DNA of 64,000 bases from Isoptericola croceus (GTDB lineage Bacteria; Actinomycetota; Actinomycetes; Actinomycetales; Cellulomonadaceae): positions 1,116,001-1,180,000 of the forward strand of contig NZ_JARLLG010000001.1 in the NCBI RefSeq assembly GCF_029382255.1, in the 5' to 3' direction. This document shows positions 29,384 through 38,787 of the stretch, one piece after another. The notes under the pieces are model-generated. The model was not told where the DNA came from. It did not search any database and saw only the letters and a program-made list of their open reading frames with translations. Position numbers and translations under genes: made by a program. The stretch's first letter is position 1. Each line of letters begins with the position of its first letter.

Positions 29384-30241
29384 ATGGGAGCGGGGGTCGG
29401 TGCGCTGCGGCTGACCGACCTGCTCGCGGCCGCGAGGCTCTTCGCCGGCCCGGTGCCCCACCTGCGGGACGTTCCACCGGCGGGGCCACAGGTCCCGCAC
29501 CTTGTGGAGGTCGCGCTGCGTGCCGTCGACCCGCACGTGCGGGCGCAGGTGCTCGACCCGCTGGGTCGCCGGCGGGCGGTACCGAGCCTCGGTCGCCCCG
29601 CGCCGCTGCTCCTGCCGGAGCTGTTCCCGGCCGCTCCCGGGGGCGCGTCGGCGGGGGCGCGGCAGGTCGACGCGACGACGTGCGGTGCCGCGGTGCTCGT
29701 CCTGCTGCGGCTGGCGGGCGACCCGGAGTCGGCGCTCGCCCTGGCTCGTGCTCCGGGCGGCGCCCGGCAGGCGTTCGCGTCGATGCAGCGCGAGACCCAC
29801 GCTCGCACGCGACGGTGGTGGCCGCAGGCCCTGGGCACGCCCCCATGGGGTGCTGCACGGGAGGCGCGGTACTCCTCGGTGCGCTACACGCACCGGGTGG
29901 TCGGGGCTCGTGACCCCTCGCAGGGGCCTCGCGGCGTGCTCGCGGCAGCCGTCGCGGCGGCGGCCGCCGGGGTCCCCGTGCCGCTCTACACCGGCGGGGA
30001 CCTGCGGCGGGGGCCGGCTGCGGCCGTCCCGCGGCACGTCGTCCTGCTGGCGGACGTCCGTGACGTGGCAGGCCGGGCCACGGTGACGCTGTACGAGCCG
30101 TCCTCGGGTGCGCTGCACGCGATGCCCACGGACGCTCTGCGCGGGCCCGGCGGTGGCCCCCGCGCGGAGCGGGCGCGCTTGCGTGCCCTGGGCGGCTGGC
30201 CCCACGTCGTGTGGGCGGTCCTGCCTCGCGAGGCACGGTGA
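29384..30241 (+). CDS. Unknown protein, possible cysteine-peptidase fold
   Basis: 285 residues, very Ala/Arg/Pro-rich, soluble, no signal. I do not recognise a named family. The order of three short motifs recalls papain-like C39 domains: VDATTCGAA (C100), later PRHVVLLADV (H218), then LYEPSSG (E238 where C39 enzymes have Asp-Pro). The spacing is plausible for a Cys-His-acid triad. It follows deoA by 12 bases and is probably co-transcribed. Inference only; it could be an unrelated fold. Confidence 0.5.
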   Translation: MGAGVGALRLTDLLAAARLFAGPVPHLRDVPPAGPQVPHLVEVALRAVDPHVRAQVLDPLGRRRAVPSLGRPAPLLLPELFPAAPGGASAGARQVDATTCGAAVLVLLRLAGDPESALALARAPGGARQAFASMQRETHARTRRWWPQALGTPPWGAAREARYSSVRYTHRVVGARDPSQGPRGVLAAAVAAAAAGVPVPLYTGGDLRRGPAAAVPRHVVLLADVRDVAGRATVTLYEPSSGALHAMPTDALRGPGGGPRAERARLRALGGWPHVVWAVLPREAR

Positions 30242-30260
30242 TCCGGGCCAGCATGGGGAC

Positions 30261-30488
30261 ATGAGCACGACACCCTCTGACGCCTGGCGCGACGCCGGCC
30301 TGGAAGTCCCTGACGAGACCACGAGCCTGGTGGAGGAGTCGAGCACGTCCCCGGCGGCTCCCGCGCACGAGGCGGAGACGGACGAGTACCGGCCGGCGAC
30401 ACCACGCCCTGACCTGGAGGGGGAGGCGTCGGAAGCCGACGTCGCTGAGCAGGCGAGCGCGGTGCCGACGCCCGACGATGACGAGTGA
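30261..30488 (+). CDS. Small acidic hypothetical protein
   Basis: 75 residues, strongly acidic (many Glu/Asp, ends DDDE) with Ser/Thr/Pro; probably disordered. A CAGCAT box 6 bases before the ATG fits the leaderless pattern of the window. No family recognised. Its stop codon overlaps the first element of the operator array. Confidence 0.6.
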   Translation: MSTTPSDAWRDAGLEVPDETTSLVEESSTSPAAPAHEAETDEYRPATPRPDLEGEASEADVAEQASAVPTPDDDE

Positions 30489-30559
30489 CACCACAATGGC
30501 GTCAAACATGACGCCATAGATCTTGCGCTGACACCATAGATGGTGTCATAGTGGTGTCA
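30486..30559. promoter_or_regulatory. Six-copy TGRYRYCA operator array
   Basis: 8-mers fitting the self-complementary consensus TGRYRYCA start at 30486, 30497, 30509, 30529, 30541 and 30552. Spacings are 11, 12, 20, 12 and 11, an exact mirror about 30522.5. The last two flank a CATAGT -10 box (30547-30552) 6 bases before the ATG at 30559, which would be leaderless. Almost certainly the operator of the adjacent ribbon-helix-helix regulator. Confidence 0.75.
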
Positions 30560-31098
30560 TGGACCTGACCAGATATGTCGAGCAACTGCAGCACCAGCTC
30601 GCCGTCGCAGCCGCCGCCGGTGGGGACGAGGCGCGCGAGCTCGCCGAGCGTCTGACCGCCCCGCTCGAGGCCGCCGTCCGGCTCGTGCTGCTCGAGGCGC
30701 TCTCGAACGCAGCCGGTGACATCTCAGCCGAGCTCGCGCCCGGCTCGGTCGACGTGCGCCTGCGCGGAGGCGACCCCGAGTTCGTCGTGCTGCCCGCCGC
30801 CGCGCCCACCGACTCGGCCCCGTCCGACCCCGTCGTGGCGGCGCCGTCGGTCCCGACGTCGGAGGGGCAGCCGCCGGCGGCCGACGCCGACACCGGCGCC
30901 ACGACGCGCACCACCCTGCGGCTGCCCGACCACCTCAAGGCCAAGGTCGAGCTCGCCGCCGCCCGGGACGGCGTCTCGGTCAACACCTGGCTCGTCCGCG
31001 CAGTCACCGCCGCCGTCGAACAGGCCACCGGCGGGCCCGCCAGTCCACCCCGTCCCGGCGCGCCGGGCTCCCGCCGTCACACCGGCTGGGTGCGCTGA
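30559..31098 (+). CDS. Ribbon-helix-helix (HicB/Arc-like) transcriptional regulator
   Basis: 179 residues. The C-terminal domain (about 117-155) is a clear RHH: strand TRTTLRLPDHLKAKVE, then helices ARDGVSVNTWLVRAVTAAVE. The N-terminal 60 residues (DLTRYVEQLQHQLAVAA...) are helical and may oligomerise; the middle is an Ala/Pro/Ser linker. No toxin gene is adjacent. It heads a unit with a DUF4097 protein and an ABC exporter and sits directly on the operator array, so it is most likely an autoregulating repressor of this module. Confidence 0.85.
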   Translation: MDLTRYVEQLQHQLAVAAAAGGDEARELAERLTAPLEAAVRLVLLEALSNAAGDISAELAPGSVDVRLRGGDPEFVVLPAAAPTDSAPSDPVVAAPSVPTSEGQPPAADADTGATTRTTLRLPDHLKAKVELAAARDGVSVNTWLVRAVTAAVEQATGGPASPPRPGAPGSRRHTGWVR

Positions 31099-31128
31099 GC
31101 ACCCCCTCACACCACTCAGGAGACTCCC

Positions 31129-31977
31129 ATGCCCACGTTCCCCGCCCCGCACCCCGTCCCGGTCGTCGTGGACGTCCCTTTCGCCAACCTGCACCTCGTC
31201 GCCTCCGAGCGTGACGACGTCGTCGTCACGGTGCTGCCCACCGACCCGACGAAGTCCGGCAGCGTCCGTGCCGCCGAGGAGATCCGCATCGACCGGGACG
31301 GCGACTCGGTCAAGCTGACCTACCCCGGCTCCTGGAAACAGTTTGTCCTCCCCTTCGCCGCCGGGACCGCCAACATCACGGTCGAGCTGCCCGCAGGCTC
31401 TGACCTGCGCGGCAAGGCAGGGTCGCTCTACGCCGAAGGCGCGCTCCGCCACGTCGACCTGACGCTCTCCAGCGGTGACGCCAGGCTGGACGACGTCGAC
31501 CGCCTCGACCTGAAGGTGTCCGCCGGCTCCGTCGTCGTCGGCCGGGTCGCCGGCGTCGCCGGGATCAAGGCGAGCGCGGGCTCCGTCCGCATCGACGAGG
31601 TCGGCGGCGAGGCGGTCATCCGGGCGAGCAACGGGACGACCCGCGTGGGCTCCGTGACGGGCACTCTCGAGGTGCACGGGGCGCACGGCGACATCGACGT
31701 AAGGCGCGTGCGGGGTGCTCTCACCGCCCGCTCCGCCCATGCCGGGATCCGGGTCGCGAACATCGAGTCCGGCAGCGCCACGCTCAGCACGTCCTTCGGG
31801 TCGATCGAGGTGGGTGTGCCCGAGGGCACCGTCGCCCACCTCGACATCGCCTCCGAGCGCGGCGCCGTCCGCAACCAGCTCACCCCCACCGAGGGCCCCG
31901 TCGAGGACGAGGCCACCGCCGAGATCTCGGCCACGACCGGTTTCGGTGACGTCGTCGTCCACCGGCCGGACGCCTGA
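31129..31977 (+). CDS. DUF4097 family beta-strand repeat protein
   Basis: 282 residues with no signal peptide or membrane segment. Consists of short parallel-beta repeats of the DUF4097/LiaG adhesin-like type (LKVSAGSVVVGRVAG, IKASAGSVRIDEVGG, IRASNGTTRVGSVTG). A good ribosome site (AGGAG) precedes the ATG, 30 bases after the regulator gene. LiaG-type members occur next to envelope-stress regulators and ABC exporters; the molecular role is unknown. Here it is cytoplasmic by sequence. Confidence 0.88.
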   Translation: MPTFPAPHPVPVVVDVPFANLHLVASERDDVVVTVLPTDPTKSGSVRAAEEIRIDRDGDSVKLTYPGSWKQFVLPFAAGTANITVELPAGSDLRGKAGSLYAEGALRHVDLTLSSGDARLDDVDRLDLKVSAGSVVVGRVAGVAGIKASAGSVRIDEVGGEAVIRASNGTTRVGSVTGTLEVHGAHGDIDVRRVRGALTARSAHAGIRVANIESGSATLSTSFGSIEVGVPEGTVAHLDIASERGAVRNQLTPTEGPVEDEATAEISATTGFGDVVVHRPDA

Positions 31978-32045
31978 GGACCGCTCGCCACCTGACTGCC
32001 ACCCACCACCTCGCACGTCCACCACCACACCGGAGGAGCTCCGTC

Positions 32046-32854
<809 letters not shown>

Positions 32855-32858
<4 letters not shown>

Positions 32859-33691
32859 CCACCCTCGTCACAGCCACGTCCACGACGGCGCGCCCGCGCC
32901 CTGTCGCCGACGTCCTGACCATGCTGCGCCGCAGCCTGCTGCGCGCGGTGCGCTACCCGGGACTGACCGTCTTCCTGGTCGCCGGCCCGCTGGTGATGCT
33001 GCTGCTGTTCGTCTACGTCTTCGGCGGGGCCTTCGGCGCCGGCGTGATGCCCGGCGTCGCACCCGGTGCCGAGGGCCGTGCGGCCTACCTGGAGTACATC
33101 ACCCCCACACTCCTCGTCATCACCGTGGTCGGCGGGGCCACGTCGGTCGCCACCAGCGCCGCCATGGACGCTGCCGGTGGCATCATGGCGCGTTTCAAGA
33201 CGATGGCGATCGCACCCGGGTCCGTGCTGTCCGGGCAGGTGCTCGGGTTCCTCGTCCAGGCGCTCGCGGCCCTCGTGCTGGTGATCGGCGCCGCGTTCGC
33301 GATGGGCTACCGGCCCGGTGCCGGCGCGCTCGACTGGCTCGCCCTGCTCGGCCTCTTCGCCCTGCTGGGACTCGCTCTCAACTGGTTGTGCGTCGCCATG
33401 GGGCTGAACTCACGCAGCGTGGAGTCGGCCAGCAACGCGCCGATGATCCTGCTGCTCCTGCCCTTCCTGGGCAGCGGGTTCGTGCCGGTCGACACCATGC
33501 CGGCCGCCGTGCGCTGGTTCGCGGAGTACCAGCCGTTCACTCCCGTCATCGAGACTGCTCGCGGCCTGCTCGCCGGCGGTGCGGGGCTCGAGGGTGCCGT
33601 CGCGGCACAGGCGGTGGGCTGGTGCGTGGTGCTCGGGGTCGCCGGCTACGCCTGGGCGCGCTCGCTCTACCGCCGCGAGCGCCGCCTCTGA
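32855..33691 (+). CDS. ABC exporter permease (ABC-2 type)
   Basis: 278 residues with six predicted helices. After a short cytosolic start comes LLRAVRYPGLTVFLVAGPLVMLLLF. The FVPVDTMPAAVRWFAEYQPFTPVIE segment near the end is the ABC-2 (DrrB-like) signature. It pairs with the preceding ATPase. Last gene of the RHH-controlled unit; the add promoter follows within 6 bases of its stop. Confidence 0.92.
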
Positions 33692-33696
33692 ACGGG

Positions 33697-33702
33697 TAGG
33701 TT
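33697..33702 (+). promoter_or_regulatory. Leaderless -10 for add
   Basis: TAGGTT followed by 7 bases and ATG at 33710. Confidence 0.5.
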
Positions 33703-33709
33703 GGGGGTC

Positions 33710-34804
33710 ATGACGCAAGCCCTCCTCGACGCGATCCCCGACCTGCCCAAGGTCCTGCTCCACGACCACCTCGACGGGGGAGTGCGCCCGCAGACCGTGC
33801 TCGAGCTGGCCGAGGAGGTGGGCCACGAGCTGCCCGCCTCCGACGCCGAGTCGCTGGGCACCTGGTTCCGCGACGCCGCGGACTCGGGCTCGCTGCCGCG
33901 CTACCTCGAGACGTTCGACCACACGATCGCCGTCATGCAGACGCCGGAGGCGCTTGCCCGGGTCGCGCGGGAGGCGGTCCTGGACCTGGCGGCCGACGGC
34001 GTGGTCTACGCCGAGCAGCGGTGGGCGCCGGAGCAGCACCTGCGGCGCGGGATGACCCTGCCCGAGACGGTCGAGGCCGTGCAGGCCGGGATCGACGCGG
34101 GCGTGCGGGAGGCGGCGGCCGCGGGCCGGACGATCCGCGTCGGTCAGCTCGTGACCGCCATGCGGCACACCGACCGGTGGGTCGAGATCGCCGAGCTCGC
34201 GGTGGCCTACCGCGGCGCCGGGTCGGTCGGGTTCGACATCGCCGGGCCTGAGGACGGGTTCCCGCCGGACCGCCACGCCGGTGTCTGGCGCTTCCTGGCC
34301 GAGCAGAACTTCCCCACGACGATCCATGCGGGGGAGGCGGCCGGGCTCGACTCGATCGCCCAGGCCGTGCACCTGGGACAGGCCGACCGCATCGGTCACG
34401 GCGTGCGGATCGCGGACGACATCACGTTCGACCGCGAGGCCGGTACGGCGCAGCTCGGCGAGCTGGCCCACTGGGTCCGTGACCACCAGATCGCCCTGGA
34501 GGTCTGCCCGGTGTCCAACCTGCAGACCGGCGCCGCGACGTCGATCGCCGAGCACCCGATCACGCGGCTCAAGGAGCTGGACTTCGCGGTCACGCTCAAC
34601 ACCGACAACCGCCTGATGTCGGCCACGTCGATGTCGCACGAGATGCGTCGCCTCGTCAGCGAGGCGGGCTGGACCATCGACGACCTGGCCGACGTGACGC
34701 TCACGGCCGCGTGGAGCGCCTTCGTGCACCACGACGAGCGCCGCGAGCTCGTCGACGAGCTGATCCTGCCCGGTTACCAGAAGGTCGAGGGGGCCGTTCG
34801 ATGA
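33710..34804 (+). CDS. add: Adenosine deaminase
   Basis: Deaminates adenosine and deoxyadenosine to inosine forms. 364 residues, TIM barrel. Zinc ligands HDHLDG and IHAGEA, general base in GHGVR, and the NTDN motif where the Asp binds zinc (other bacteria have NTDD; Asn is usual in actinobacteria). The frame also opens at TTG 33701, but the -10 box supports 33710. Overlaps deoC by ATGA. Feeds the purine nucleoside phosphorylase at 40589. Confidence 0.95.
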   Translation: MTQALLDAIPDLPKVLLHDHLDGGVRPQTVLELAEEVGHELPASDAESLGTWFRDAADSGSLPRYLETFDHTIAVMQTPEALARVAREAVLDLAADGVVYAEQRWAPEQHLRRGMTLPETVEAVQAGIDAGVREAAAAGRTIRVGQLVTAMRHTDRWVEIAELAVAYRGAGSVGFDIAGPEDGFPPDRHAGVWRFLAEQNFPTTIHAGEAAGLDSIAQAVHLGQADRIGHGVRIADDITFDREAGTAQLGELAHWVRDHQIALEVCPVSNLQTGAATSIAEHPITRLKELDFAVTLNTDNRLMSATSMSHEMRRLVSEAGWTIDDLADVTLTAAWSAFVHHDERRELVDELILPGYQKVEGAVR

Positions 34805-35556
34805 ACGCAGGGACGACCGCCGGCAGCCCCGCGCCGACGACGAGGGCGGAGCTCGCCCGGTTCGTGGACCACACGCTGCTCAAGCCGGAGTCGACGTCCG
34901 CCGACGTCACCGCGCTCGTCACCGAGGGCGCCGAGCTGGGGGTCTTCTCCGTGTGCGTGTCGCCCACGTTCGTGGCGCACGCCGTCGAGGTCGCCGCCGG
35001 CCGGCTGGCCGTGGCGACGGTGTGCGGGTTCCCTTCCGGCAAGCACGCCAGCGACATCAAGGCGGCCGAAGCCGCCCGTTCGGTGCTCGACGGCGCCGAC
35101 GAGGTCGACATGGTGATCGACGTCGGCGTGGCGACGTCCGGCGGTTTCGACCTGGTGCAGGCCGACATCGCGGCCGTGCGCTCGGCGGTGCCGAGGGACA
35201 AGGTGCTCAAGGTCATCATCGAGTCCGCGGCGCTGGACGACGACGAGATCGTCGCGGTGTGCCGGGCGGCGGAGGCCGCGGGTGCGGACTTCGTCAAGAC
35301 GTCGACGGGCTTCCACCCGGCCGGCGGCGCCACGGTCCACGCTGTGGAGGTCATGGCTCGGACGGTGGGCGGGCGACTCGGGATCAAGGCCTCCGGCGGC
35401 GTCCGCACGCTCGAGAGCGCCCAGGCGATGATCGCCGCGGGCGCCACCCGGCTCGGGCTGTCCGGCACCGCGGCCGTCCTGGCAGGGTTCGACGACGACG
35501 ACGCCGCAGCCGGTGACGCCACGGCCGGGGGCACGGTGGGCTCCGGCGACTACTGA
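34801..35556 (+). CDS. deoC: Deoxyribose-phosphate aldolase
   Basis: Splits deoxyribose-5-phosphate to glyceraldehyde-3-phosphate and acetaldehyde. 251 residues. The Schiff-base Lys is in [28 protein letters not shown] and the late [10 protein letters not shown] are family marks. The N-terminal [10 protein letters not shown] is conserved. The C-terminus carries a Gly/Ala/Asp-rich tail. Co-translated with add, linking purine salvage and deoxyribose use. Confidence 0.95.
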   Translation: MNAGTTAGSPAPTTRAELARFVDHTLLKPESTSADVTALVTEGAELGVFSVCVSPTFVAHAVEVAAGRLAVATVCGFPSGKHASDIKAAEAARSVLDGADEVDMVIDVGVATSGGFDLVQADIAAVRSAVPRDKVLKVIIESAALDDDEIVAVCRAAEAAGADFVKTSTGFHPAGGATVHAVEVMARTVGGRLGIKASGGVRTLESAQAMIAAGATRLGLSGTAAVLAGFDDDDAAAGDATAGGTVGSGDY

Positions 35557-35564
35557 ACGCCTGT

Positions 35565-35570
35565 TAGCGT
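35565..35570 (+). promoter_or_regulatory. Leaderless -10 for the ABC-DUF6297 pair
   Basis: TAGCGT followed by 7 bases and ATG at 35578. Confidence 0.45.
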
Positions 35571-35577
35571 CGGCGCC

Positions 35578-36240
35578 ATGACCAGCGCCGACAGAGGTGA
35601 CCCGCTCGTCGAGGTGCACGAGGCGACGCGCACGCACGGCAGCGTCCAGGTACTCGGCCCGACGTCGCTGACGCTGCACGCGGGCGAGGTCGCCGCCGTC
35701 GTGGGTGCCAACGGCAGCGGCAAGTCCACGTTGCTGCGGCTCGTCGCCGGCACGGACGCACCGACGTCGGGCAGCGTGCGCACGCTCGGGCTGCCCGCCT
35801 CGCGCGCCCGGCTGCGCCGGCGCGAGGACGTCACGCTCCTGCTGGGCGGGCTGCCGACCTACCGCGATCTGACGGTGGCGGAGCACCTGCGCCTCGTCAG
35901 CTCGGCCTGGGCCGGGCGGCACACGATGGCGAGCGTGGCCGAGACCCTGGCCGAGGCGGAGCTGGACCGGGTGCGCGACCAGTTCCCCTCCGAGCTGTCG
36001 TCGGGGGAGGGGCAGCTGTTCGCCCTGGCGGCCACGCTGTACCGGCCCGCACGGCTCGTGCTGCTCGACGAGCCCGAGCAACGTCTCGACGCCCGGTGGC
36101 GCACCGTCGCCCGACGGCTGGTCGCCCGGGCCCTCGACGACGGGCGCACGGTGCTCGTCGCCACCCACGACGCCGGTCTGCGCGACGACGTCGCGGCGCG
36201 CGGCCAGGTGGTCGAGCTGGCCGCTCCGGGGCCGCGATGA
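35578..36240 (+). CDS. ABC transporter ATP-binding protein
   Basis: 220 residues. Walker A VVGANGSGKSTLL, a signature LSSGEGQLFALAATL (LSSGE in place of LSGGQ), Walker B LVLLDEPEQRLD, and an H-loop in VLVATHDAGL. Paired by ATGA overlap with the large membrane protein downstream. This two-gene unit is common in high-GC actinobacteria; the direction and substrate of transport are unknown. Confidence 0.88.
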   Translation: MTSADRGDPLVEVHEATRTHGSVQVLGPTSLTLHAGEVAAVVGANGSGKSTLLRLVAGTDAPTSGSVRTLGLPASRARLRRREDVTLLLGGLPTYRDLTVAEHLRLVSSAWAGRHTMASVAETLAEAELDRVRDQFPSELSSGEGQLFALAATLYRPARLVLLDEPEQRLDARWRTVARRLVARALDDGRTVLVATHDAGLRDDVAARGQVVELAAPGPR

Positions 36241-37940
36241 GCGTTTCTCCGGTCGCAGAGACGGGCGGGGCCGGGCAGCCCGCGCTGCGGGTGCCGTACG
36301 CGCCGTGGCGGCGCTGGGTCGGTCAGGTGCGCCGCCGCTCGGCGCTGGCCCGGGCGACCGATGCGGGCGGGGACCCGGGCGACCGGGTCTACGTCGTCTA
36401 CGGTGTCGCGCTGCTCGCCCTCGTCTACGGCCCGATCCTGTGGTCGGCGCTGGCCCTGACCGGCCTGCCCCTCGCAGACCGCGACGCCGAGGTGACGGCC
36501 GGGCAGTGGAGCTCGGGCGCGTTCGACGCCCTGGTGGTGGTCGGGCTGTGCGTCGGCGGCCTGGTCTGCCTGCTGGCCCTGGCCGTCGCCCGTGCCGGCG
36601 GGCCGGTGTGGACCAGTCCGCCGGAGGCGACGTTCGTGCTCGCCGGTCAGTTCCCCCCGGTCGCGGTGCTCTGGCGCCGGGTCGTCCTGCTCTCGGTCGG
36701 GGCAGCGCTGATCGCCGCCTTCGGTGCGTCCGCAATCGCGGCGGGCGCACTGGGCGTCGTCGGTGGTGCGGAGCCCGTCCACGAGGCGAACGCCGCCGAC
36801 GTCGTCGGCTGGTCGGCGGTGGCGGCGCTCGCGGTCCAGGTGCCGCTGATGGTCGGCGTGGCAGCCCAGTGCCCACGCTGGCTGACGCGCGCCCGTCAGG
36901 CTGCCGGGGTGCTCGTCGGTCTGGGCGTGCTGGCGCTGGTGCTGGAGGTCGCCTCCCCACGGGTGCGTGCCGCCGTCGGGCCGGCGTGCCTCGACGCCGC
37001 GGGTACCGCGACGGCGTGCTCCCTGGCGACGGGGCCGGGAGCGGGTGTGCTGGGGATCGCCGGCGCCGCGGCCGGGCTGAGCGTGTGGCTCGTGGTGCGG
37101 GTGCTGCCGGGCGAGATCGACCTCGACGCGACGGCGTCGGCTCAGCGCAGCACCGTGGCCACCGCGCAGGCACTGGCCGGCGGGGAGGCGGGCGGACTGG
37201 CCGACCTGCTGGGCCCGGTCCGGCTGCAGGGCCGCACCCGGACGCTCTGGCAGCCGCTGCTGCGCCGCGCGCCGGTCGTGGCGCGGGACCTGCTCGGCGT
37301 GCGGCGTCGGGCCTGGCCCGTCGTGGGCTCCGTGCTCACCGGGACGGGCGGTGGGTTGCTGGTCCTGGCGGGGGTCCCGTCGACCGCCGGCCCGGGGTCC
37401 GCGTTCGCCGTCGTCCTGGGATCCGCCGCGCTGTACGCCGCTTCGGCCACCTGGACGAGCGGCCTGCGCGACATGGCCTCCCAGGCCCGGCCCGGCGGGC
37501 TTCTGCCGGGTGGCGTCGGTCGTGTCGTGGCGGGACACCTCGTGGTTCCGGCGCTGCTCGGGCTGCTGTCCGTCGGCGCGGCGCTCGGCCTGGCGGCTCT
37601 CGTCGGGCTCTCGGGGCTACCTGGCGACGGCACCTCGGCGGTGGTCGCTGCGATCGGCTCGGCGGTGGTCGTCCTGGCCGTGCGGTGCTGGGTCGCCGGG
37701 GCGACGACGGTCCCGGCCGAGCTGTTCACCCCCGTGAGCGCCCCCGGCGGTGGCGACGCCTCGACCCTGGTCGTCGTGGCGTGGTTCGTGCGTGGGTGGC
37801 TGGTGGTCGTCGGGGTGGCATGGACGCTTCACCGCGCGTCCGGCGGGGGCATGGCCGGGCTGACCGGTGTCGCCGTGGTCCTGCTGCTGTGCTCCGCCTG
37901 GTTCGTGCGGTCGACGGTGCGGCGCCTTCGCCGGGCGTGA
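36237..37940 (+). CDS. DUF6297-type large membrane protein, ABC partner
   Basis: 567 residues with about ten to twelve hydrophobic helices and a basic Arg-rich N-terminus (RRWVGQVRRRSALARATD). Conserved start PYAPWRRWV and the loop PEATFVLAGQFPPVAVLWRR suggest the DUF6297 family, whose members accompany a small ATPase. Long Ala/Val/Leu repeats make the topology uncertain. Probably the permease of the preceding ATPase. Confidence 0.75.
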   Translation: MSVSPVAETGGAGQPALRVPYAPWRRWVGQVRRRSALARATDAGGDPGDRVYVVYGVALLALVYGPILWSALALTGLPLADRDAEVTAGQWSSGAFDALVVVGLCVGGLVCLLALAVARAGGPVWTSPPEATFVLAGQFPPVAVLWRRVVLLSVGAALIAAFGASAIAAGALGVVGGAEPVHEANAADVVGWSAVAALAVQVPLMVGVAAQCPRWLTRARQAAGVLVGLGVLALVLEVASPRVRAAVGPACLDAAGTATACSLATGPGAGVLGIAGAAAGLSVWLVVRVLPGEIDLDATASAQRSTVATAQALAGGEAGGLADLLGPVRLQGRTRTLWQPLLRRAPVVARDLLGVRRRAWPVVGSVLTGTGGGLLVLAGVPSTAGPGSAFAVVLGSAALYAASATWTSGLRDMASQARPGGLLPGGVGRVVAGHLVVPALLGLLSVGAALGLAALVGLSGLPGDGTSAVVAAIGSAVVVLAVRCWVAGATTVPAELFTPVSAPGGGDASTLVVVAWFVRGWLVVVGVAWTLHRASGGGMAGLTGVAVVLLLCSAWFVRSTVRRLRRA

Positions 37941-37947
37941 CTGCGAT

Positions 37948-37966
37948 GCAGGTTAGGCTCACCTAC
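37948..37966 (+). promoter_or_regulatory. Iron box (IdeR/DmdR type) with embedded -10
   Basis: 15 of 19 positions match TTAGGTTAGGCTAACCTAA. The core GGTTAGGCTCACCTA also contains a TAGGCT -10 (37954-37959) 8 bases before the ATG of the siderophore-interacting protein. A bound iron repressor would cover the promoter. Confidence 0.75.
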
Positions 37967-37967
37967 T

Positions 37968-38783
37968 ATGAATGACTCGACGCAGCGCGGTGCCCCTCCC
38001 GCACGCCGGCGCACCCCGCACCACGCGACCGTCGCCGCCGTGCGCTGGCTCACCCCGCACATGGTCCGCCTCACCCTCGCCGGTGAGTCCCTGGACGTGA
38101 TCGAGCGGCCCGCGGCGACCGACCTCTACCTCAAGCTGGTCGTCGCCGATCCGCCGACGCCGGACGCCCGCCCGGTGGTGCGCAGCTACACGGTCCGCGC
38201 CGTGCGCGACGGCGAGTGGGACGTGGACTTCGTGGTGCACGGGGACAAGGGCCTCGCCGGGCCGTGGGCCGCCCGGGTGCAGCCCGGCGAGCGGGTGACG
38301 TTCCTCGGTCCGGGTGGCTCCTACACCCCCGACCTCACGGCACCGTGGCACCTGTTCGTCGGCGACGACGCCGCGTGGCCGGCCATCGCGGCGTCGATCG
38401 AGTCCCTGCCCGCCGGTACGATGGCGCACGCGTTCGTCGAGGTCCCCGGCCCGGCGGACGAGCAGGAGATCGCCACGTCCGCCGACCTGCGCCTCACCTG
38501 GGTCCACCGGGGTTCCGCCGGGCTGACCGAGACCGTGCGCGCCGCTCACGCGTCCGGTGAGCTGCCGGACGGCGTCCCGCACGCGTTCCTGCACGGCGAG
38601 GCCTCGTGCGTCCGCGAGCTGCGCCGCTGGGCCCGTGCCGAGCTGGGCGTGGGTACCGACCGGCTGTCCGCCTCCGGGTACTGGCGCCGGGGGCACGACG
38701 ACGAGGCGTGGCGCGCCACCAAGCGCGACTGGAACGCCGCCGTCGAGCAGGACGACGCCGAGCTCGCCGCGCCCTGCCCGTGA
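37968..38783 (+). CDS. Siderophore-interacting protein (ferric-siderophore reductase)
   Basis: 271-residue FAD-dependent reductase of the SIP/ViuB family, releasing iron from imported siderophores. FAD-binding motif RSYTVRAV after the beta barrel, FLGPGGSYTPD for the phosphate, and the C-terminal half LFVGDDAAWPAIAASIE then AFLHGEASCVRELRR (NADH side) and SGYWRRGHDDEAW. It stands alone with no siderophore transporter nearby. Regulation by iron is indicated by the upstream box. Confidence 0.92.
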   Translation: MNDSTQRGAPPARRRTPHHATVAAVRWLTPHMVRLTLAGESLDVIERPAATDLYLKLVVADPPTPDARPVVRSYTVRAVRDGEWDVDFVVHGDKGLAGPWAARVQPGERVTFLGPGGSYTPDLTAPWHLFVGDDAAWPAIAASIESLPAGTMAHAFVEVPGPADEQEIATSADLRLTWVHRGSAGLTETVRAAHASGELPDGVPHAFLHGEASCVRELRRWARAELGVGTDRLSASGYWRRGHDDEAWRATKRDWNAAVEQDDAELAAPCP

Positions 38784-38787
38784 CGCG

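Noticed and set aside
27836-30517. 893-codon minus-strand frame across cdd, deoA and the unknown gene
   Set aside because: Shadow of plus-strand genes with clear family motifs; the translation has no recognisable domain.
31016-31098. Possible HicA-like toxin partner for the RHH regulator
   Set aside because: No small basic toxin-like gene lies on either side; the flanking genes are an acidic peptide and DUF4097, so a toxin-antitoxin call is not supported.
34774-37173. 799-codon minus-strand frame
   Set aside because: Pro/Arg-rich shadow of deoC and the ABC-DUF6297 pair.
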